This document shows, piece by piece, positions 9,540 to 19,574 of a DNA stretch of 64,000 nt. This DNA is from an uncultured Methylophilaceae bacterium (lineage in GTDB: Bacteria; Pseudomonadota; Gammaproteobacteria; Burkholderiales; Methylophilaceae). Both the position numbers and the translations under genes were made by a program. The DNA lies in assembly GCA_903953055.1 (NCBI GenBank), contig CAJBIA010000129.1, positions 1-64,000 on the forward strand, in the 5' to 3' direction. The notes beneath the pieces are model-generated. The model was not told the DNA's origin. It was given only the letters and a program-made list of their open reading frames with translations, and ran no database searches. Within the stretch, counting starts at the first letter, position 1, and the number at the start of each line of letters is the position of its first letter.

Positions 9540-10250
9540 CTATCGGGCTTGATTAAGACTTTTAATCCATTGAGAATAAACATGGGTAGCGACTTTATTT
9601 AAATTCGCCACCCTCACTTTCAAATGTCTTTGAATCTCCGTAGCTTGCTGAACTGCAGGACTGTCCTTTGAAGCCAAGATCTCATCAAGTCCGCCTGCAC
9701 ACCAAGCCTGGACCATTTCTTCAGTCATTTCAATATGGCATTGAAATGCAAGGACCTTACCCAGTTGATAAGCTTGATTCTGACAATAATGACTTGATAG
9801 CAAATGCTTTGCTTCATTTGGCAATTCAAAGGTTTCTCCGTGCCAATGAAAACTTTCAAAATTAGTCACCCCAAACAAATCTAAAGACAGCTGATCTGGC
9901 GCAACGTTTACTTCACCCCAACCAATTTCTTTAACTGGATTTGCAATGACTTTAGCGCCAAGTGCCTTGCTTATAAGCTGCCCACCCAAACAATGACCTA
10001 GTACTGGCAAATCCAATGAAATTGACTGCCTAATTAAACCAAGCTCTTGCTCTATCCAAGGCAGCTGATCATTGACGCTCATTGGCCCTCCCATCATCAC
10101 CAAGCCGCTATAGTCTGAGATTCCTGATGGAAGAGCATCTCCTTTATCAATACAAATCATGCACCAAGGAATATTCCTCTGATCTAAAAAGGTGCTAAAG
10201 AATCCCGCTCCTTCTGTTCTTGCATGCCTAATCACTAATACTGGTTTCAT
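9540..10250 (-). CDS. Type 1 glutamine amidotransferase (GMP synthase-like)
   Basis: LGHCLGGQLISKALGA nucleophile motif, FQCHIEMT histidine region. Confidence 0.9.
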   Translation of the reverse strand: MKPVLVIRHARTEGAGFFSTFLDQRNIPWCMICIDKGDALPSGISDYSGLVMMGGPMSVNDQLPWIEQELGLIRQSISLDLPVLGHCLGGQLISKALGAKVIANPVKEIGWGEVNVAPDQLSLDLFGVTNFESFHWHGETFELPNEAKHLLSSHYCQNQAYQLGKVLAFQCHIEMTEEMVQAWCAGGLDEILASKDSPAVQQATEIQRHLKVRVANLNKVATHVYSQWIKSLNQAR

Positions 10251-10310
10251 TTAAATCTATTCCCTTTGAGTCGTACTAATTTTATTTAAAAAATTAAATG
10301 AAAGTGAAGT

Positions 10311-11786
10311 TTATGTGCCACAAAATGTTTGATAGCTTTCGTCAAAGCTAGCACTAGGGCCTTGAAGGTATCTTTCATTTTTAGGCATCTGATAAGGCTT
10401 AGAAAGCGCTTCTAAAAAGTCGTAAAATGGTTCCATATCACCTTGATGTGCAGCTCCCAACACTTGCTCTACTATATGGTTTCGTGGGATTAAAAGCGGA
10501 TTATTGCTGTCCATCAATGCCGTCACCTCCTCCGCTAATTGGCTCTGTCTTGACAATCGACCTTTCCAAAGGATTTGCCAATTTTTGAAACCCCCATCAG
10601 CAATCAGTGCAGTATTCAACCGACTTGGGTTCGCTAGATTTCGGAATGTATTTGTATAATCGGCTTGATGTTTATACATCAGCATCAATAAATCTTCTAC
10701 TAGCACCAAGTCGCTAGGCTCGTCATTGAAAAGGCCAATTTTTTTTCTCATTTCGCATAACCAATAATCTCTATATTTTGTTTGATATTGATTTAAAAAC
10801 TTAGTTGCAATGTCGATTGCGTCTTCATGAGTTTCAGCAAGCACAGATAAAAGGCTTTCAGCAAACCGCGTTAAATTCCACTCTCCTATCATAGGTTGAT
10901 TGCCAAAAGCATAGCGACCGTTTGTATCGATTGAACTGAACACAGTTTTTGGCGAATAAGCGTTCATAAAGGCACAAGGCCCATAATCAATAGTTTCCCC
11001 CGCAACACTCATATTATCAGTATTCATTACGCCATGAATGAAGCCAAACCGCATCCACTTAGCAATCAATGATGCTTGTGCATCAATCACCGCCTCAAGC
11101 AATCCAATATATGGCTGAGGATGATTTTCCATGGCCGGGTAATGGCGAATGATGGTGTAATCCGCCAATGCTTTAAGGGCATCTATATTTTCAATCGCCG
11201 CCGCATACTGAAATGTCCCCACGCGCACATGGCTAGCTGCCACCCTGGTCAGGACTGCTCCATTCAAAGGCTCAACCCTGTAAATCACATCACCCGTAAG
11301 CATCACCGCTAGACCCCGTGTGGTTGGCACACCCAAAGCATGCATAGCCTCACTGATCAAATATTCACGAAGCATTGGTCCCAAGCCAGCCAAGCCATCT
11401 CCAGAACGTGAATAAGGCGTAGGTCCGCAGCCTTTTAATTGAATATCAAGCCGCTTGCTATTAGGCGCAATATGCTCACCCAGCAATATCGCTCTGCCAT
11501 CCCCCAAATTAGCAAAGCGACCAAATTGATGGCCTGCATAAGCTTGGGCAATCGGGTCAGCCCCATCTGGAATTTTTCGCCCTGAAAAGCAAGCCCAATC
11601 CGCCGTTTTAAGTGAATCGACATTTAAGCCAAGCTCGCTTGCCAGATGCGAGTTAAAAATCACTAAACTAGGATTTTCAAATTGCTTGGGATTTGAGGGG
11701 GTGAATAAAACTTCTGGTAGTTTGGAGTAAGAATTGTCGAAACAAAAACCAAATTGATCCAGACAAGGCTGATTGGTAGCATTCAT
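10311..11786 (-). CDS. selO: Protein adenylyltransferase SelO (YdiU/UPF0061)
   Basis: YAGHQFGRFANLGDGRAILLGE, GVMNTDNMSVAGETIDYGPCAFM motifs. Confidence 0.95.
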   Translation of the reverse strand: MNATNQPCLDQFGFCFDNSYSKLPEVLFTPSNPKQFENPSLVIFNSHLASELGLNVDSLKTADWACFSGRKIPDGADPIAQAYAGHQFGRFANLGDGRAILLGEHIAPNSKRLDIQLKGCGPTPYSRSGDGLAGLGPMLREYLISEAMHALGVPTTRGLAVMLTGDVIYRVEPLNGAVLTRVAASHVRVGTFQYAAAIENIDALKALADYTIIRHYPAMENHPQPYIGLLEAVIDAQASLIAKWMRFGFIHGVMNTDNMSVAGETIDYGPCAFMNAYSPKTVFSSIDTNGRYAFGNQPMIGEWNLTRFAESLLSVLAETHEDAIDIATKFLNQYQTKYRDYWLCEMRKKIGLFNDEPSDLVLVEDLLMLMYKHQADYTNTFRNLANPSRLNTALIADGGFKNWQILWKGRLSRQSQLAEEVTALMDSNNPLLIPRNHIVEQVLGAAHQGDMEPFYDFLEALSKPYQMPKNERYLQGPSASFDESYQTFCGT

Positions 11787-11933
11787 ATAGCTATAGTTTA
11801 CTATTTTGGTTGGGCATTGTTAATGCTTGGATGAGGTTCCCTAAAGAAAATCCACCAATTATTATGAGGCTTAGGGCATATCGCGTAAAATATGATCACA
11901 TTAACTGATCAAACTCGGTTCAAAATATAGACG

Positions 11934-11962
11934 TAAAAAAAGCTTACCAATCGGTAAGCTCT
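11934..11962 (-). terminator. Rho-independent terminator of tRNA-Leu
   Basis: AGCTTACC-ATT/AAT-GGTAAGCT stem followed by T-run on the minus strand. Confidence 0.8.
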
Positions 11963-11971
11963 TAATTTACT

Positions 11972-12059
11972 TGGTGCCGGGGGGGGGAATCGAACCCCCA
12001 TGAAGTTGCCCTCGCTGGATTTTGAGTCCAGTGCGTCTACCAATTCCGCCACCCCGGCA
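11972..12059 (-). tRNA. tRNA-Leu (CAA anticodon)
   Basis: Minus strand TGCCGGGGTGGCGGAATTGGTAGACGC...CTGGA-CTCAAAA-TCCAG...GGGGGTTCGATTCCCCC...CCCGGCACCA. Confidence 0.95.
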
Positions 12060-12094
12060 GAGAAGGAACGGGATTATAACAAACACTGGCACTT

Positions 12095-13162
12095 ATGCGA
12101 ACTACTGAATTCGATTTTTATTTACCCACAGAATTAATTGCACAATTTCCAACTAAAGAACGCTCAGCAAGTAGATTGCTTAGACTTGATGGAAACAGCG
12201 GCTTAATTAGCCATGAGCACTTTATAGATATCTGCCAGTTCATTAATGCCGGGGATTTGCTGATTTTCAACAATACCAAAGTAATTAAGGCGCGCCTCAC
12301 TGGGCAGAAGCGATCAGGTGGTGCAATTGAAGCATTGGTTGAGCGAATCATTGATGAGCATCACGTTTTGGCGCATGTGCGATCATCAAAATCACCTAAA
12401 CCGGGGGCGCATTTAATATTTGCTAATGCTTTCGAGGCTGAAGTTAAAGCCCGCCAAGACGACCTATTTTTACTTCGTATTAATTCACCAAAACCCATTT
12501 TGGAATTGCTAGATGAATACGGCACGCTGCCTTTGCCTCCATACATTGCTCATGCAGCAGATGAATTTGATGATGAACGCTACCAAACCGTTTTCGCAAA
12601 AAAACCAGGCGCGGTTGCAGCACCAACTGCTGGTTTGCATTTTGATGAGGAGGTCATGAGCCGCTTAAAAGCAAAAGGTGTAAACATCGCTTACGTTACA
12701 TTGCATGTGGGGGCAGGGACTTTTCAACCAGTTCGAGTCGACAATATCAACGAACATAATATGCACTCCGAGCTTTATTCGGTGCCAGTTGAAACAATCG
12801 CCTTAATCGAAGCTACCCAAAAATCAGGTAAAAAAGTCACGGCTATTGGCACCACTGCACTTCGGGCGCTTGAAAGTGCCGCCCGTTCCGGAGAATTGCT
12901 TGCTGGAGATGACGAAACAGATATTTTTATTACGCCAGGTTACAAATTCAAAATAGTCGATAGATTGCTCACTAACTTTCATTTGCCCAAAAGCACCTTA
13001 CTCATGTTAGTGTCAGCATTTGCAGGCTTGAAAAATGTAAAAAATGCCTACCAACAGGCCATCGACCAAAAATACCGCTTCTTCAGCTATGGTGATGCAA
13101 TGTTGATAGAGCGAAACGAAATGGCCGGGAACTCCTTAAAAGATAAAGTGCCTACTCATTAA
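12095..13162 (+). CDS. queA: S-adenosylmethionine:tRNA ribosyltransferase-isomerase
   Basis: [14 protein letters not shown]...; [30 protein letters not shown]. Confidence 0.97.
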   Translation: MRTTEFDFYLPTELIAQFPTKERSASRLLRLDGNSGLISHEHFIDICQFINAGDLLIFNNTKVIKARLTGQKRSGGAIEALVERIIDEHHVLAHVRSSKSPKPGAHLIFANAFEAEVKARQDDLFLLRINSPKPILELLDEYGTLPLPPYIAHAADEFDDERYQTVFAKKPGAVAAPTAGLHFDEEVMSRLKAKGVNIAYVTLHVGAGTFQPVRVDNINEHNMHSELYSVPVETIALIEATQKSGKKVTAIGTTALRALESAARSGELLAGDDETDIFITPGYKFKIVDRLLTNFHLPKSTLLMLVSAFAGLKNVKNAYQQAIDQKYRFFSYGDAMLIERNEMAGNSLKDKVPTH

Positions 13163-13193
13163 TTATGTTTTATCCAAAACAAGAAAGCGTTTT

Positions 13194-14081
13194 ATGAAAC
13201 TCGTAAAATCACTATCCGCCATAAGCATAGCTTTGTTAACATTTACTGCACATCAAGCCCAAGCAGCTGTTTTACCTGAAGCGCAGATTGCCGCCAAAAT
13301 CACATTAGCTAAAAAACCAACTTCAAAACCAATGTCGATCGCTTATGTCCCTTTTTACCAACGCTATTACGTTGCCGACGGTGGCTTAGCACCAACGCCG
13401 GGAGATAACGACGCGCCAGTTTCAAAATCTCAAATCCATGTTTATAGCGCCGAAGGCCAATATCTTCAATCTGCTAAGCCTGGCTTCGACAATCGATCGA
13501 TTTATTTTAATCAAGCCAGCAAACAATTAGAAACTGTGACTTACAACATCTCAAGCAATGCGGGCTTTTCACCCAACACCGGCATTTTTTCATTAGATCT
13601 TGATGACAAAGGCAACCTCACTGAAACATCTAAAGATATTTCAGGCTTTAATGCCGCATTTGGAGATGCATCAACTATTCCCACGCACAATCCAGAAACA
13701 AACCTCTATTACGCTAAACAAGGTCGTAGCAATTTAGTATGGGTAGTTGATTTAAATAAAGATGAAAAAATCGAGGAAATCAAACTGGATCTCAAAGCAG
13801 CAGGCGCTCAATTTGACGACATCACTGACTACTATGCTGCTTACACAGGAATTAAAGGTGAAGAGCTTGCGGTACTAGATGTGGATCACAAAGCAGTGTT
13901 GGTGTTCGATATTAAAGGCAAGTTTGTTGGGAAAAGTGTGCTGCCAAGCACATTAAAACTAAGATCTCAAAACCATATTGCTGGCTTAGGCTATACAAAC
14001 GGCTTGTTCTTTGTATACCACGAACCAGAGACTGAATTTGGTGCGTTTTATGGGTTTAAGATTTCTGATTTAGCGAAGTAA
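13194..14081 (+). CDS. Secreted protein of unknown function, possible beta-propeller (weak)
   Basis: 295 aa with clear signal peptide (ALLTFTAHQAQA); repeated YYVADGG / VWVVDLNKD / LAVLDVDHKAVLVFD-like blades. Confidence 0.6.
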   Translation: MKLVKSLSAISIALLTFTAHQAQAAVLPEAQIAAKITLAKKPTSKPMSIAYVPFYQRYYVADGGLAPTPGDNDAPVSKSQIHVYSAEGQYLQSAKPGFDNRSIYFNQASKQLETVTYNISSNAGFSPNTGIFSLDLDDKGNLTETSKDISGFNAAFGDASTIPTHNPETNLYYAKQGRSNLVWVVDLNKDEKIEEIKLDLKAAGAQFDDITDYYAAYTGIKGEELAVLDVDHKAVLVFDIKGKFVGKSVLPSTLKLRSQNHIAGLGYTNGLFFVYHEPETEFGAFYGFKISDLAK

Positions 14082-14113
14082 GCTAAAATAAAAATTCCAA
14101 AACTTTCAACCAT

Positions 14114-14141
14114 AAAAAAACCGCCCGAAGGCGGTTTTTTT
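14114..14141. terminator. Bidirectional Rho-independent terminator
   Basis: AAAAAAACCGCC-CGAA-GGCGGTTTTTTT. Confidence 0.92.
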
Positions 14142-14165
14142 ATTTAAGTAAGAGCACTTACTTAA

Positions 14166-14675
14166 TTATTTGCCGAGTGCGCCAGCAAGTTTACCTGATA
14201 ACAAACCAAACACAGCACCTAGGGCGCCTGAAACAGCGACCAACAAGACTGGGTTAGTTAAATCAGTTGCAGTTACACTCCCTGCATTTGCCGTTTGTAA
14301 TGCATAAGCAGCGGTTGCTGCATAGCCGTACACGTTTGATGGTACAGAAGAAAGAAGATCTACATTTGCAACAATGACTAAGAAAAAGACTGTGACTGCA
14401 ATGTACACTGCCGGACCTACTGGAGCAGCTAAACCTAATGGATTTAACCCAACTAAGTACAAGGCAACACCAGCTAATACGGCGCCATAAACAGTACTTG
14501 CGATAGTTTTTTGCAATGCAGCTGCATCACCGCCATTGTGGAAAAAAGCTCCCCAAGCGATAAAACCAGCCCAAACTAAAACGGAACCAGCTAATGGGCC
14601 TAATGCTAAGAAAGCCCACAGTCCACCAAGCAAAGCGATACTTACAGATAGTGCAGTTACTTTAGACATACTCAT
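14166..14675 (-). CDS. DUF1097 family inner-membrane protein
   Basis: 169 aa, multiple TMs, small-residue-rich; resembles YcdZ/DUF1097. Confidence 0.75.
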   Translation of the reverse strand: MSMSKVTALSVSIALLGGLWAFLALGPLAGSVLVWAGFIAWGAFFHNGGDAAALQKTIASTVYGAVLAGVALYLVGLNPLGLAAPVGPAVYIAVTVFFLVIVANVDLLSSVPSNVYGYAATAAYALQTANAGSVTATDLTNPVLLVAVSGALGAVFGLLSGKLAGALGK

Positions 14676-14958
14676 CTCCTCTAGTTGTACTTCTATTTTT
14701 GCTTCTAGTTAAAATATAAAAAATAGAACAGCTATAGCGACCGGTGCAAAAGCGTTTATTTCGTTGAAGTGCTGTTGCACCATCAAAACCGCTGAATAGC
14801 ATACTAGTACGAAAAATATACAAATGTAAACAATTTGTACTAAAAAAGTAGTGGATGAATCTGACTAGAAAAACAATAAACCATAAAAATTTAATTTAAA
14901 CAGTCGGTTAGGTAAAATTTCACAGGAGGATGTCCGCTTAAAAAAATATATCAGATTG

Positions 14959-16695
14959 CTAATTAACGACTTTGACTTCCTGTGAAGCTAATTCTTTAGT
15001 GATAAATCCAACAATATCATCCAACCTTATCGATTGCGCCTCTTTCAATTTGCGTGCTTGATATTCAACCATCCCCTCTTTCAAGCCACGGTCGCCTATC
15101 ACAATACGATGCGGGATCCCAATTAATTCCATTTCAGCAAACATTACCCCCGGACGCTCACCCCGATCATCCAAAAGCACATCAATTCCGATATCTAACA
15201 AATTATTATATAGTTTTGTAGCAACCTCTTTCACTTCGTCGCTTTTATCCATGCCTATCGGAGCAATTACCACTTCAAAAGGTGAAAGACTAGCTGGAAA
15301 GACTATGCCTCGCTCATCATTGCCCTGCTCAATAGCTGCCCCCACTATTCGTGATACACCAATACCATAGCAACCCATTTCCAATACTTGCGTTTGCCCT
15401 TGTTCATCAAGATAGGTTGCATTCATGGCTTGGGCATATTTTGTGCGCAATTGAAAAATATGCCCAACCTCAATCCCCCTGCATAACGCCAACAACCCCT
15501 TACCATCTGGGCTGGCATCTCCGCCAATCACGTTACGAATATCTGCCACCAAGCTTGGCTCAGGGATATCGCGGCCAAAATTAACACCTGATAAATGCAA
15601 TTTTGGTTGGTTGGCCCCGCAAATAAAATCGCTCATCGTCGCTACCGTGCGGTCAGCAATCACCGTCACATTCTCGCCAACATTGACAGGGCCTATAAAG
15701 CCGGGTGGGCAATCATTCAAGTTTGCCCGCACTTCTTCAGTCGTCGCAAAACGAAAATCTACAAAGCCATCTAATTTGTTTACCTTAATCTCATTTAAGC
15801 TATGGTCCCCGCGAAGCAGGAGAAGATAGAACTTATTATTCGCCATCAAAGCAATAGATTTCACCGTGCGTTGCAAGCTGACGCCCAACAAATCTGCTAC
15901 AGCATCGCAAGTAGTTTGCTTTGGCGTTTCCACCAATTGCATTACTTCGCTCGGCACCGGACGTGATGTGCTTGGTGCCAAGGCTTCAGCCAATTCGATG
16001 TTAGCCGCATAATCTGAATTTGGGCAATACGCTAAACCATCTTCACCTGAGTCAGCAAGCACATGAAATTCATGTGAACCGTCACCGCCAATCGCGCCAG
16101 TATCAGCGCGTACTGCACGAAACTCCAAGCCCAAACGCGTAAACACATTGGAATAAGCTTGGTACATGCGTTCATAAGTTTGCTCAAGCGAAGCTAAATT
16201 AGCATGGAAAGAATATGCATCTTTCATCATAAATTCGCGCGCACGCATTACTCCAAAACGTGGACGAATTTCATCACGGAATTTGGTTTGTACTTGGTAA
16301 AAATTTAACGGCAATTGCTTATAGCTCCTAATCTCACGACGAGCTATATCAGTAATGACCTCTTCATGGGTTGGACCAAAACAAAACTCACGTTCATGTC
16401 TATCCTGGATCTTTAACATTTGCGGACCAAATACTGCCCAGCGACCTGTTTCTTCCCAAAGCTCCTTTGGCTGAATCGCAGGCATTAAAAGCTCAAGCGC
16501 ACCCGCTTTGTTCATTTCATCGCGCACCACTGCTTCTACTTTGCGCAACACACGCAAACCCAAAGGCATCCAAGTGTAAAGACCCGAGCCTAAACGCTTT
16601 ATAAATCCCGCTCGTAACATTAAGCGATGGCTAGCTAGCTCTGCTTCTTGTGGGGCTTCTTTTTGGGTAGCAATAAAAAATTGTGATGCGCGCAT
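14959..16695 (-). CDS. proS: Prolyl-tRNA synthetase with YbaK editing insertion
   Basis: Class II aaRS motifs: [71 protein letters not shown]. Confidence 0.97.
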   Translation of the reverse strand: MRASQFFIATQKEAPQEAELASHRLMLRAGFIKRLGSGLYTWMPLGLRVLRKVEAVVRDEMNKAGALELLMPAIQPKELWEETGRWAVFGPQMLKIQDRHEREFCFGPTHEEVITDIARREIRSYKQLPLNFYQVQTKFRDEIRPRFGVMRAREFMMKDAYSFHANLASLEQTYERMYQAYSNVFTRLGLEFRAVRADTGAIGGDGSHEFHVLADSGEDGLAYCPNSDYAANIELAEALAPSTSRPVPSEVMQLVETPKQTTCDAVADLLGVSLQRTVKSIALMANNKFYLLLLRGDHSLNEIKVNKLDGFVDFRFATTEEVRANLNDCPPGFIGPVNVGENVTVIADRTVATMSDFICGANQPKLHLSGVNFGRDIPEPSLVADIRNVIGGDASPDGKGLLALCRGIEVGHIFQLRTKYAQAMNATYLDEQGQTQVLEMGCYGIGVSRIVGAAIEQGNDERGIVFPASLSPFEVVIAPIGMDKSDEVKEVATKLYNNLLDIGIDVLLDDRGERPGVMFAEMELIGIPHRIVIGDRGLKEGMVEYQARKLKEAQSIRLDDIVGFITKELASQEVKVVN

Positions 16696-16764
16696 AACGA
16701 CTTCTTTTCAGGTAATAAACAACTAAAGGTTGAAATTTTATAGATTAATTAGATTAACGTCAGC

Positions 16765-17463
16765 CTATTTAAGGCCTTGCATAGTACTTCGCGCCAAACA
16801 TAAATCCGCCCAAGCCTTCACTTTATCTTGGGTGTGAGCTAGCAAGTGTGCTGGGGAATAACTAACAATAACGCTCACCTCTTTGTACTTGTGTACTTTT
16901 CCCCGAAGAGCATCGAGTGAATCGTTTGATTCTAGCAAGCATTGAGCGACTTGCTCACCAAACAATACAATTAGTTTGGGCTGTATTAGCGTAATTTGGC
17001 GATTGAAATATGGTAGTGATAAATACGTTAAATACACGTTTTTGCTTCGCTGCAGCTGAATGGCAATCAGCATTTTATCGAGCAACGCCCCTGCATCATC
17101 TATAAATGGCTGACCGGTTTTTTCGTCATATTCATTTGGCCTATTGCCAACAAATATCCAATCTGCATTTTGGTCGCCAGATCCGATCACATATTGTTTC
17201 AAGTCCGCCCAATTCAAATTAGTCACATCAGATAATGTAGTTTCTTGCTGCAGGGATTCTTTAATCGCCGAACCCGCCTGAATGACTTCTTTTCCCAATA
17301 GATCAACGTTTGTTTCAATTATCTCTTCTGTTTTTATTGGAGTTTGCACATTAATGAGCGCATCTTCCTGGTTGGCCTCAAGAGACGCTTCTTGGGGCGA
17401 ATGCAAGCTCCAAACAGGTAGCAGTTCCAATTCACGCAACATATCTTCACGCGTTAAGCTCAT
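16765..17463 (-). CDS. Family-4 uracil-DNA glycosylase-like protein, apparently degenerate
   Basis: UDG-fold segments (GQPFIDDAGALLDKML; PKLIVLFGEQVAQCLL; LRGKVHKY; SPAHLLAH), adjacent to rimI and tsaB; canonical Cys and catalytic motifs missing. Confidence 0.75.
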   Translation of the reverse strand: MSLTREDMLRELELLPVWSLHSPQEASLEANQEDALINVQTPIKTEEIIETNVDLLGKEVIQAGSAIKESLQQETTLSDVTNLNWADLKQYVIGSGDQNADWIFVGNRPNEYDEKTGQPFIDDAGALLDKMLIAIQLQRSKNVYLTYLSLPYFNRQITLIQPKLIVLFGEQVAQCLLESNDSLDALRGKVHKYKEVSVIVSYSPAHLLAHTQDKVKAWADLCLARSTMQGLK

Positions 17464-17924
17464 AGCGCGACTCCCATTAATATGGCGTTTTCTCGGCCCT
17501 TTTGTGCTGGATAGTAGCCTGGCCGCACGCCCATTTCATTAAACCCTATGCTTTCGTAAAGCGTGATGGCAGAAATATTTGAGGGGCGAACTTCTAAGAA
17601 CATATTAAGCCCCCCTTTTTCACGGCTGATTTGCATCATGTGGTATAGCAAATAACGGCCGAACCCCTTACCTTTTTGACTAGGCGCTACGCTAACATTT
17701 AGCAGGTGCGCTTCATCGAGCGCCATCATTAGCACAGCATAGCCAATCACATTAGCTGCCATCTCTAACACCAAGCACGTGTAGCCAGAATTGATGGAAT
17801 CTGTGAAATTACCGACAGTCCATGGAAAAGGGAAATTAACCATCTCGATTTGTATTACAGCATCTAAATCGGATAGCTGCATTTCACGAAAGCTAAGGTT
17901 GGCAGGCTTTAATTGGACGATCAT
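17460..17924 (-). CDS. rimI: Ribosomal protein S18 alanine N-acetyltransferase
   Basis: GNAT fold; LLNVSVAPSQKGKGFGRYLLYHM; FLEVRPSNISAITLYESIGF. Confidence 0.93.
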   Translation of the reverse strand: MIVQLKPANLSFREMQLSDLDAVIQIEMVNFPFPWTVGNFTDSINSGYTCLVLEMAANVIGYAVLMMALDEAHLLNVSVAPSQKGKGFGRYLLYHMMQISREKGGLNMFLEVRPSNISAITLYESIGFNEMGVRPGYYPAQKGRENAILMGVAL

Positions 17925-17926
17925 AA

Positions 17927-18616
17927 TTAGCGGTTAACCCGTTCGCTCATTTTAAGCGCCACTTTATTGCGGATATAAATTGGGGCAACTTGATGCGCCG
18001 GACTTCCCAATCCGGCTTCAAAAGCTGGTAAAGCTAATGCTGTAATGGATGTCGCCTTTGGATATGAGTTGTGTTCTGGCGTTTGCATTCCGCTCAGTTG
18101 TGTCCCATACACCCCGTGTAAAACATCTGCATAAACTAACCAACCTGTGCCAACACCTACCCAATCGTTACCTGTTACTTTTGGCGCCTCTTCAGGTTTG
18201 AATAAGGAAGGTGGATTTACTTCAAGCCAAACATCACCGCTTTTCTCATAAACAGCATGATAGATTTCACCCATTCGTGCATCAAGACAGGCAATCACTC
18301 GCGTCGCGCCACTTTGCTGGGCTAATACCAATAATGTGCACACTGCGACCACTGGTAAATTGGCACCGAAAGCCAAGCCTTGCGCTACACCGCAAGCAAT
18401 ACGTATGCCTGTAAACGATCCAGGGCCTGCACCAAATGCGATGCCATCGAGCGACTCTAATTCCACCTGAGCTTCATCAAGCAACTCACGCAGCGCTGGC
18501 AAAATCTGTTGAGAGTGGGTTTGCCCCGCATGTATATCGCGCGATAACAAACGGCCATCAAGCCACAAGGCTAATGACAAAAATTCTGTTGATGTGTCAA
18601 TGGCGAGGATTTGCAT
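17927..18616 (-). CDS. tsaB: tRNA threonylcarbamoyladenosine biosynthesis protein TsaB
   Basis: ILAIDTSTEFLSLAL, GAGPGSFTGIRIACGVAQGLAF. Confidence 0.95.
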   Translation of the reverse strand: MQILAIDTSTEFLSLALWLDGRLLSRDIHAGQTHSQQILPALRELLDEAQVELESLDGIAFGAGPGSFTGIRIACGVAQGLAFGANLPVVAVCTLLVLAQQSGATRVIACLDARMGEIYHAVYEKSGDVWLEVNPPSLFKPEEAPKVTGNDWVGVGTGWLVYADVLHGVYGTQLSGMQTPEHNSYPKATSITALALPAFEAGLGSPAHQVAPIYIRNKVALKMSERVNR

Positions 18617-18631
18617 ATATTAAAGCTATCG

Positions 18632-19057
18632 TTATTCGATCTCTATTTTGCCACATACAGGCCGGGTGCGATTAGCTTTGATTTCACCGCGCTGGCTTTT
18701 GGTAGCCAAACGTCTTTTACGCGAGCCCAGCGTTGGGCGCGTTGGCTTTCTAATTTCCGGAGCTTTTGCCACGCTATTCACCAACACATGGAGCCGATCA
18801 ATCGCATCATGTTTATTCAATTCTTGGCTACGGTGCTGCTGAGCTTTAATAATTACAACACCGTCTGAGGTAATACGGGAATCACGAAGCGCCATGAGGC
18901 GTAGTTGGTGAGATATTGAGAGAGATGAAGCGCGAATATCAAAACGCAAATGAATGGCGCTTGATACTTTGTTTACATTTTGCCCACCAGCCCCCTGCGA
19001 GCGCATTGCAGTGAGCTCGTATTCACTTTCCGTGATGATAATGAAGTTAGATTTCAT
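18632..19057 (-). CDS. arfB: Alternative ribosome-rescue factor ArfB (YaeJ family)
   Basis: GGQ motif RSQGAGGQNVNKVSSAIHLRFD; basic C-terminus. Confidence 0.94.
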   Translation of the reverse strand: MKSNFIIITESEYELTAMRSQGAGGQNVNKVSSAIHLRFDIRASSLSISHQLRLMALRDSRITSDGVVIIKAQQHRSQELNKHDAIDRLHVLVNSVAKAPEIRKPTRPTLGSRKRRLATKSQRGEIKANRTRPVCGKIEIE

Positions 19058-19120
19058 ATAAGAATTTTAACAAGAAAAGTGCTCAACAATGTTCTGGCTG
19101 ATAAACTTGCCGCTTGTTTA

Positions 19121-19354
19121 ATGAGTAACTCAGTCATGGCACTTAGCCCTAAGAAATTACTACACTCTAAATGGACTGCGATCAAACCGCAAAACCGCGA
19201 AAAACATTTTATTGTGATAAAGGTATTGCAAGATGAAACAGATCCTCAAATCGTTTCCGAAGTGACTCTAGAGGCTGTACTCAGTAATCGTCATCAAACC
19301 TTGCATTGGCGAAATTTGTCTGACGAAACACTTTGGAAAGCTGGCTGGCTTTAG
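19121..19354 (+). CDS. TIGR02450 family small Trp-rich protein
   Basis: SPKKLLHSKWTAIKPQNREKHFIVIKV...; ATG at 19121 (or 19136); track start extends too far upstream. Confidence 0.8.
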   Translation: MSNSVMALSPKKLLHSKWTAIKPQNREKHFIVIKVLQDETDPQIVSEVTLEAVLSNRHQTLHWRNLSDETLWKAGWL

Positions 19355-19361
19355 CCCTAGA

Positions 19362-19574
19362 ATGCATCCCGAAGACCTTAAAAAACTTGTCTCCATAAAA
19401 ATGCCTTTCGGCAAACATAAAGGCCGCATTATTGCTGACTTACCAGGAAAATATCTAAATTGGTTTGCTCGTGAAGGCTTTCCGCCAGGGGAAATTGGTC
19501 TTTTGCTGCAACTGATGCAGGAAATAGACCATAACGGCTTATCGGACTTGCTTAAGCCTTTGCGTCAGCGCTAG
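19362..19574 (+). CDS. DUF3820 family protein
   Basis: KMPFGKHKGRIIADLPGKYLNWFAREGFPPGEIG. Confidence 0.88.
   Translation: MHPEDLKKLVSIKMPFGKHKGRIIADLPGKYLNWFAREGFPPGEIGLLLQLMQEIDHNGLSDLLKPLRQR

Noticed and set aside
11978-11988. Run of nine G residues
   Set aside because: It is the acceptor/T-arm of tRNA-Leu, not an independent quadruplex-type signal, though it is a possible sequencing-error site.
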